This document shows positions 48,108-54,583 of a stretch of DNA of 54,583 nt, piece by piece. The stretch spans positions 1-54,583 of the forward strand of contig UZAE01012048.1 of the NCBI GenBank assembly GCA_900617975.1, given 5' to 3'. Position 1 is the first letter of the stretch, and each line of letters opens with the position of its first letter. The translations under genes and the position numbers were made by a program. Origin of the DNA: Rodentolepis nana. Its lineage: Eukaryota; Platyhelminthes; Cestoda; Cyclophyllidea; Hymenolepididae. A model generated the notes under the pieces. It saw only the letters and a program-made list of their open reading frames with translations. It did no database searches and was not told the DNA's origin.

Positions 48108-48921
48108 CTAATGGGCATAAAATCAATATATAACAGACATAAATCTACCTAAATCGACGGCTATCCAGTCAGATTTTCTATCAAGTCCCTCAAAATTTGG
48201 TATAGAGTCCGATGGAGATCGTTTCATTTTAAACTGTAATCCCATTATAAACTAGGAATAATATAAATTAAATTACCAATTTCTGTAAGATTCTTGAAGA
48301 CTGGGTCATATGTTTAATTGAATTTGCCGACGCGATAACCATGTAGTCTCCGCAACAAGCAACATCGGGCAAACGAATGGCAACGATATCGATGAACATT
48401 TCAGACCGAAGAAATTGAACAATTTCAGAAAGGTCAAATACGCCATTTGATGCTCCTAAAGCCACTCATTACGTTTTAGGGCTTAAACGTACTTCCAGGA
48501 CATATGAATGGATAGTTATAATAATCCAGAGATTGATTAAAGTAGTCAAACTCGGGATCTTCGTCAAATTGCTGATCAACGGGAACGTCATATATTTCAA
48601 TAACCGAGTCTTCATTTTCATCATTGGATGTTATAGAAGTAAAATTCTTCTTGGGGTCATCTGAGTAAAGACGCTGGTTTATACAAAATCCCTGAAGAAA
48701 CGTAGGACCTAAAAATTTAGGCATACGGGGGAAGGTTCGAAGAAAATGTACAACGGTCTGTAGAAAAAGACAGTTTTTAATGAAAATGGCAACAACAAAA
48801 AGACTTATGCATTAATATTATAAAAATGAAAAGATATAGGGCTATTATAGGTAAATTAATGAACTAGAAGACCTGAAATGATGATCAATAAAAAACACAT
48901 ACCTCTACTTACTCTTAGCAT
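47893..48921 (-). CDS. MALSU1: Mitochondrial ribosome-silencing/assembly factor, RsfS/MALSU1 (Iojap) family, 5 exons
   Basis: The family binds uL14 of the large ribosomal subunit; mitochondrial MALSU1 supports mitoribosome assembly. Exons (minus): 48921-48913, 48757-48493, 48455-48277, 48233-48149, 48107-47893, giving 753 nt, 250 aa plus stop, with all phases consistent. The N-terminus MLRTVVHFLRTFPRMPKF, basic and hydrophobic, looks like a mitochondrial presequence. An acidic spacer (about 40-80) follows, then the RsfS domain (about 99-205) with DIVAIRLPDVACCGDYMVIA, SDWIAVDLGNIILHMF and RYDLESLWG, all hallmark blocks. An acidic tail follows. The introns are 155, 37, 43 and 41 nt. Exon 1 codes only three residues; if it is wrong, the start would be Met at 48724. 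Minus-strand AATAAA at 47832-47837 is 56 nt past the stop. Confidence 0.91.
48149..48233 (-). CDS. MALSU1: MALSU1 exon 4
   Basis: Flanked by 43- and 41-nt introns (acceptor ATTACAG, donor GTAGAT). Encodes a short basic insert and GLDRKSDWIAVDL, the typical strand before VVHIM in the family. Confidence 0.9.
48277..48455 (-). CDS. MALSU1: MALSU1 exon 3 (RsfS core)
   Basis: Separated from exon 2 by a 37-nt intron. Encodes VFDLSEIVQFLRSEMFIDIV, GDYMVIASANSIKHM and SRILQKL, the N-terminal half of the RsfS fold. Ends at GTAATT, phase 0. Confidence 0.93.
48493..48757 (-). CDS. MALSU1: MALSU1 exon 2 (presequence and acidic spacer)
   Basis: Runs from acceptor CTACAG to donor GTACGT, ending one base into a codon. 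Encodes the basic leader, then DENEDSVIEIYDVPVDQQFD and a Tyr/Asp-rich stretch to FICPG. The spacer is lineage-specific. Confidence 0.85.
48913..48921 (-). CDS. MALSU1: MALSU1 exon 1 (9 coding nt)
   Basis: ATG CTA AGA followed directly by GTAAGT. It joins a TVVHFLRTFPR-encoding extension of exon 2 that has no ATG of its own but begins at a CTACAG acceptor, and together they make a plausible presequence. Confidence 0.65.
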
Positions 48922-50455
48922 TAAAAATAGTACTAGCTTTCTGCGCACTCAAAGTAGTAACACAGGCATAAAAATGTACTATTCCTACGAAAAAGGGAAT
49001 AAAGAAATTTAAATATTATTTCAAAATTTTTTCGGATTTAAATGCATGTATATTTGAGGTTAGGAACATTTGAATTGTATTTAACATGCCGATTATAAAA
49101 CTATTTTATTTTATTTACGGTGCAAACATGCAAGCTAAACGAGAAATGTATTAAAGCATTTACCTGTCTTTCATTCAATGTTAGATTATTATAAAATTAA
49201 ATCAAGTATATCTTCCGAAAGCATTTCCTAATAAGCGACTGTGCGAATCGCTTCATTGGATATATCATAGCCATTCCAGTACTTTTCAGGTGTGCATATT
49301 ACGTTACCGATCTTCTCAATTAGATAGAGCTGAAAATTCTCTCCAAGATGTCCACAACTGTTCCATTAAGCTCTATGTCTGAGTTATTTAGGGTAGTGAT
49401 CAACTCACAAAATTTGTTCTGTTCAAATTTTAAGTCACAGATAATAACGCATGGAATATTTATTAATCTATTATTTTTTCTGTATAAAATCGGATATATT
49501 TAAATGTTTTAATTACTACCTTGGCACACTACATCGACGATGTTCAATATCAGTCAAATAATATAATACTGATAGTTCTTGCTCACTTTTATTTGATTAC
49601 TGAGATGGAACTCGATACTTAGAAGCGTACATTATATTAATATAATGCAATTAAGTCCCGATTAGATCCAATTGGGTGCTAATATTTCATATTGGCATCT
49701 AAGAAACTACAAAATTATCATTGTGTGAAAGCCATTTGTTAGACCAGCTAGCTAAAATCACACATCTTAAAAAGCAAAAAATAAATAAGTTCCTTATTTG
49801 ACTTTGAAGTTAAATTCAATAATATCCTAATTATATAGATCGTGTTTCATTTAATCTATCGTACTATATTACTCCACGCGCAAGTACCTATTTCCATTTT
49901 TTCATATACATCATTATTTTTGCTTAATAAATTTTAAATCATTAGAAGTTACTACATTATTTGTCTACGTAGTCATAAATATATTAATAATGAACAGCGG
50001 CCACGATCACGATGTATTGCTATTAATAGTAAACTACGTGTAAGCTACTAAATATTCCAAAAAAACCCAATACTTTTTTTCCCAACTAACCTTGATTCTA
50101 ATTAAATTTGTTTGTAATTAGATAATTTTTTCTGTTAAAAATTTCAGATTCTGCCACATATAATAAAAGTCTTTTCTTAGCCAAGATTAAAATTTCGAAT
50201 TCATTTGAGCGTGAACATAAAATAAATATCAAATAGAATTCCAAAACCATCCTAACTTTGTCCTCAATATTTCTTACATTTACTGCATTCTTTGACTAAT
50301 GAAACCCATTTTTAATTAAATGGCAAAATTATTAAAACAATATATTATAATTTTTATAATCCTCTTGGTATCTTTTTAATTAAAAAAACTGACAAATTAT
50401 CGTTATTTTCGGAGATATTACAAGACGACAATTGCGCCCATCATATTAATTTTTT
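48922..50455. other. AT-rich intergenic region, no gene seen
   Basis: Should contain the MALSU1 promoter at its left end. On the minus strand two short open segments (about 49475-49300 and 49350-49232) look protein-like but are in different frames and match no family I know. Confidence 0.5.
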
Positions 50456-50771
50456 TCAAATGGCAAGTCCTTTGATAGCTGTCATTAGCCGTTTAGCTGA
50501 CTTCGGGCTTCACAGAGGGAAGGTTCATCAAAGTAGAAGAAAGTCGAGGGGTGGGGAACAGAAGAGCGATTCACGGATGTAAAAGAGGCAGACAGACACA
50601 AAGGTAGAGAAAAAGATAAGATGAGTACTGTGAAAAGGGGTCGAATATGACAAGCAGTCGGGCCATGGTAGTTTGAAGCCAGAAGTCAAATGCCTGTTAA
50701 TGGACTTTTTTGCCGTATGAGTATATGTTGCCCAGGGTGCACCACGCGGAGGCAAGTCTATCTCACACCCC
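50456..50771 (-). repeat. SINE-like dispersed element, copy 2 (longest)
   Basis: About 316 bp, the fullest copy. Its left end (TTTCAAATGGCAAG) aligns with the flank of the copy near 51660. In the assumed sense (minus) it starts GGGGTGTGAGATAGACTTGC and carries a box-B-like TATTCGACCCC (complement of 50637-50647). A possible box A is not convincing. Confidence 0.7.
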
Positions 50772-51570
50772 ATTGCGCCCATCATCTGAGTTTGACTTGT
50801 GTATTTTCCTACTCTATCAAGTATGACCAAAAGAATATCTCAAAGCGAGGCTTTCCGGAAATCGCTAGTTACCTACCGATCGTGTATCGGGATAATTCCG
50901 TTTTACGAGACGAAGTGAGCAATCAATATTGGAGCATAATGAAGTGAATTGTATTCGCATTTTCTGGCCACTTTAAGTGAGAACTCTTACCAAATGATAC
51001 ACCATGTGTTCCTGCTACTCTAATATAACAAACTTAAATACGTGGAGTAGCTTGTGGAAGAGAACTCTACTAGAGGCTAGCTGCATTTTCTCCTAGAGGG
51101 TTTATCTGTGTAGTGTTCGTGTTAAGCAATTCATGAAACGTGAAAAGTATATTGTGCGGATTATTAAAATCAGAGAGCCTAATTCTTAGATTAGCGAGAA
51201 TATTAGAATCGTGTCTAACACGTTAACCAGTAAGCATGAGGAAATTATTTAAGTTAAATTGAGAAAGTACACTGCATATTTTGACTCACTACCTGATGAG
51301 GTCGAAATTTACCATCACAACTCTTTATAAATTATTGAAATATTCCTTTATTTTTATCACTAGTATTCGGATAAATTTTGCGTAAATCTATTGAGAAATA
51401 ATTTGGTAAAGAATCTCATTGTAAATTCTTTTTTGTGGGTACAAATATCGTTTACAATAAATTAGCTGCAATATCCAAACTCAATTTTTATATTCACAGG
51501 TTAGTTAACATATTTACTACCCTTCATACTTAAAGGCTTTATCGCGATGCAAAATTTATATCTTAGAAAG
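50772..51570. other. Intergenic, nothing recognised
   Basis: AT-rich sequence. A short plus-strand open frame at 50690-50947 overlaps the repeat and has no recognisable domain. Confidence 0.5.
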
Positions 51571-51697
51571 CACTCCCGACTTTTTTCACTTTGATATTCC
51601 TTCCACTCTGTGAAGCCTAAAGTCAACTAAAGGACCAATGATAAATATCAGAACACCTGTCATTTGATATAAATAAATAAGTAAATAAATAAATATT
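51571..51697 (+). repeat. SINE-like element, copy 4 (truncated) with (AAAT)n tail
   Basis: 51571-51634 aligns in reverse to the start of copy 2 (CTCTGTGAAGCCTAAAGTCAA). Homology continues to TGTCATTTGATAT, followed at 51669-51697 by AAAT/AAGT repeats. That tail gives the element a likely 3' end. Confidence 0.6.
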
Positions 51698-51791
51698 TCG
51701 AGGCATTTAAAACAGCTCGATTGATTGAAATTGACAGATTTAATATAGAGCCCAAATGATTGTACTATTGACTATTTTATATTCTTAAAAT

Positions 51792-52011
51792 GGGGTGTGC
51801 GATAGACTTACCTCTCCGTGGTGAACCCTGGGCAACGTACACTCATACGGCAAACAGTCTATTATTCCACAGTTGACTTCCCACTTCAAACGATCATGAC
51901 CCCACTGCATATCATATTCGACTACTTTCACAGTACTCACCTTACCTTTTCTCTGCCTTTGTATCTGTCTGTCTCTTTCACATCTGTAAAACACTCTTCT
52001 GTCCCCCCTGC
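51792..52011 (+). repeat. SINE-like element, copy 3 (internal deletion)
   Basis: Opposite orientation to copies 1 and 2. It lacks the segment holding GGCTTCACAGAG but ends in CCTGCCATATGATATAAATAA, aligning with the tail of copy 4, so the deletion is internal. Confidence 0.65.
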
Positions 52012-52958
52012 CATATGATATAAATAAATATCCGTAAAAATGTCAAAATATTAGTCGATATGTTCTATTCGGCTAGATTTCAAGCTGAGTATAAAGCTTG
52101 AATATGAGTTAAAAATCTGTTCTCTAAAATGTTTCTGAACATCGTCAAAAATAGTTGAGCAATTAAAAATAAATATTGAGTTGAGAAGCAATACTCGAGT
52201 TCATCTTTTTTAATTTTCTGCATGTCGTATGTGAGTTTTCTTGATACAAAAGGGTCAGCAATGTCTGCTCATATTCTAGAATTGAAAGGGGTAGCGATCC
52301 GAAGCACTAACCAGTATCGATTTACCGCCCCCTCCGCAATTAGATTAGTACTGTTCTCCTGTTAGTTAGTATTGTTCCTGTTACTTAAAGAAGTATTTAT
52401 TGAAGTAATCTGACTAGCCTATACAAGTGATGAAGTTATATTATAAAAACATTCCGGTCTCAAGTGCTTCAGCACTGAAAGAGGATCATAGTAAATAGGG
52501 CACCTTGAAAATTCAACATGCACATTGGAGCCTTCACGTCTTGAGGGTGTGAATACTTAAAAGGCTATGAATAAAAATTGAACAATGGGTGATTGCTCAA
52601 ACGTAAAATTTGTCTTAGCATTACTGAAAAAAGTCATGCACGAACTGGACCTTGTAACGTGGAAATAAGGAATTTTTTTTCTAAATAATACATTGAATTA
52701 CAGAGGTGAATGTATTGATTTTAAAATGAGAATTCAGTTTTATCGAATTAGATACAAATTTTGAGTTAATCGCAGAGTTCCTAACATATAAAATAAGAAT
52801 TTCAGGGTTATAGGCACAGCGATAATTTGTAATTCGTCAGAGGCGATATAAATGATATAAAATATTTTCCATTTTCATAAGATTATTTCGTTTTTCTTTT
52901 ACCATTCGACCTTTTCATAAAATAAAAAAAAACTAAACGAAATATGCTACATAATTAA
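52012..52958. other. Intergenic, nothing recognised
   Basis: AT-rich sequence between the repeat cluster and the TTAA element. No coding or RNA feature is supported. Confidence 0.5.
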
Positions 52959-53544
52959 GGGGGTATTCTGGTCTAGAGGCATGAATTTTAGGTCATTTTT
53001 GAAGTTCTGTATAAAATAGCAAACACTATTTTTATTATCAGTTTTTTTATATATTATTTATTCACCTTAGAAGCATACAAAAAACTAAAAAATAAAAAAA
53101 ATTTAAATTTTTCTATTTATCAGCTGATTTAGAGGGGCGTCCCAAAAATATGGTGCATGACCATACCCACGATTTTGGCTCTCCAAGCAATCTGAAATCA
53201 AAAAATAAAAAAGATTATCAATCCACAATGATGTCTCCATGGCCGGAACTACGGAAAAGTTTTAGCTATATTTTTTTACAAAATGGCGACTGTCTAAAGG
53301 AAAAAACATTTTTGCACCACTTTTTTGAGCGTTCTTCAATTTTTTAAAAATAGTAAAAATTAAAATTTTTAGATGGCCGTACTTCCAACCATAGCCAAGT
53401 TCCTAAAGAGGACTCTCTTAAAATTTCAAGTAAATCGGTTTGGCAGAATCCGAGAAATCGTGGGTATCAGATTCAAAAAAAACAGTTTTGAGAAAAAAAC
53501 GTTTAATGTTTCAAGTAAAATTTTTTACGGTCTAAGTCATAAAA

Positions 53545-54242
53545 TTATATATTTAACTTACATTTATTCAATCTACCATTCCTGCTGCATACATCGGACC
53601 TTCCTCGACTTCGAAAAACTATTTTCGGTGTCTCTGTTTTCCATTCGAGCAGTTCTGGCCTCCTTTGATGCGCTTTAGGCTTGTATCTCTCTGAGCGGTC
53701 AATCCGAGTGTTGTCTCGTCTGATAGCAAATGCATGCGCTTCTGGACCAGTTTTCACTCCCATAATCGTCATTATCTTCAATATTGGTATAAATTCTTCA
53801 TTAAAAATACACACAGCAATAAATATTGCAATTTTAATGATCTGAGACCCGGAATGGATATGCTTTGGAGCGAAAGTCCATATCAGCGAGTTTAGAGACT
53901 CATTAATACTTTGAGTTTCTTAACCCAAACATCGAATCAATAACTCTTCTGATGATGATTTGTCAACGAATGGACATGATGGAATGTAGCGTAGATTATT
54001 GCAACTGCATTGTAATGCAATTTTGAACCCGAGTCCGCGTTGAGCCGTTCTTGAAAATATAATCTCGTTGTTGTATGTAGTACACGAAATAAACAAAGAA
54101 AATTGCTGAAAGGACCGTGAAAAACTCCAAAACACAGTAGCCTTAATTAATATCTATAATTAATTCTTCATCATTTGATTTCCTCAATTTTGCTGCTGAT
54201 GCACTCATAGTTTTCCTCAATTTTGCTGCTGATGCACTCGTA
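53545..54242 (-). pseudogene. Decayed, internally deleted transposase (Mutator-like domain family)
   Basis: Minus-strand reading gives, in order: a short basic start with an 11-codon in-frame duplication (SASAAKLRK twice), a stop at 54143-54145, a GLGFKIALQCSC Cys motif, a stop at 53920-53922 right after LLIRCLG, then NESLNSLIWTFAPKH, a FNEEF-ILKIMTIMGVKTGP segment and a basic tail. This order matches what I recall of invertebrate Mutator-like transposase-domain proteins (N-S-IW-CPK, FN-G, MGI-PG). The catalytic middle expected between CLG and NES is missing. At least one frameshift (near 54100) and two stops make it inactive. Confidence 0.6.
54179..54239. repeat. 33-bp tandem duplication inside the transposon
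   Basis: Two copies of a 28-bp core beginning TTTCCTCAATTTTGCTGCTG at 54179 and 54212. The period of 33 keeps the minus-strand frame. Confidence 0.85.
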
Positions 54243-54583
54243 AAACTGGTGTTTTCCTTTTCCGTAAATCAATTGCCGTGAAAAATATGTATATATGTAA
54301 AAATATATATAGATAGATAGATATAACGGAACAAAAGAGCTTTCTAAGAAATATAGATTCAGGTGGTCGGAGAACTCATTATGTCTTTTGTTCGATTAGT
54401 TGTAGCCCAACCGATTCGGATGCCTGCTCAGCAAAATATTTATATCTCCAAAACTAATTTGAATTTTGAAAAATCCTCTCGTAGGCATATTTTTAAATAG
54501 TTAAACTATGAAAATATGCAAAAAAATTTTCGAAAATATTTTTTTTTAACCAGAATACCCCCTTAAGAGGATAAGCGCTATGT

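Larger units (their letters stand above)
52959..54562. mobile_element. DNA transposon with TTAA target duplication and 14-bp inverted repeats
   Basis: GGGGGTATTCTGGT at 52959-52972 is perfectly inverted at 54549-54562, and both ends are flanked by TTAA (52955-52958, 54563-54566). Length 1604 bp. TTAA duplications are typical of piggyBac and Kolobok superfamilies; the leading G-run argues against classical piggyBac ends. The interior contains a decayed transposase on the minus strand, so this is a defective derivative of a once autonomous element. Confidence 0.85.

Noticed and set aside
53150..53678. Plus-strand ORFs of 65 and 101 codons in the transposon
   Set aside because: Opposite strand to the transposase relic, Lys/Phe/Ser-rich, no recognisable motif.
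1..54583. tRNA genes, rRNA, CRISPR arrays, bacterial operons
   Set aside because: No cloverleaf with matching A and B boxes, no rRNA blocks and no regularly spaced repeats seen; this is intron-rich eukaryotic DNA.

Overview
This is eukaryotic, almost certainly metazoan, nuclear DNA. It is AT-rich, with long introns, simple repeats, one N gap and canonical GT-AG splice sites. Three intron-containing protein genes can be reconstructed exon by exon. The very short introns (37-43 nt) in one of them, next to introns of up to about 15 kb in another, would suit a flatworm such as a tapeworm or fluke. That placement is an inference and not proven here.

Positions 2816-43093, minus strand: one TCF/LEF (pangolin-type) transcription factor gene fills three quarters of the window. 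Nine coding exons join in consistent phase to 3510 nt (1169 aa plus stop). They carry an N-terminal beta-catenin-binding motif, an HMG box and a C-clamp. The conserved ends are compact, while three giant introns (about 7.7, 15.1 and 9.4 kb) lie in the N-terminal half. These introns hold GC-rich islands, a strong hairpin, microsatellites and long G or C runs, and are the natural place for enhancers or alternative promoters. One intron appears to use a GC donor.

Positions 43094-43295: a 202-bp AT-rich gap separates the divergent start codons of TCF and the next gene, so they probably share a promoter region.

Positions 43296-44894, plus strand: a four-exon endosomal-type Qa-SNARE (syntaxin 7/12-like, 243 aa).

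Positions 44895-47892: a repeat-rich spacer with a SINE-like copy and a decayed Ty3/Gypsy-type integrase.

Positions 47893-48921, minus strand: a five-exon mitochondrial RsfS/MALSU1 (Iojap family) gene, 250 aa, convergent with the syntaxin.

Positions 48922-54583: no intact gene seen. It holds further copies of the SINE-like family and, at 52959-54562, a TTAA-flanked DNA transposon with 14-bp perfect terminal inverted repeats that encloses a decayed, internally deleted transposase. The three genes have unrelated jobs (Wnt-responsive transcription, endosomal fusion, mitoribosome assembly), and nothing suggests a functional cluster beyond the shared promoter region.
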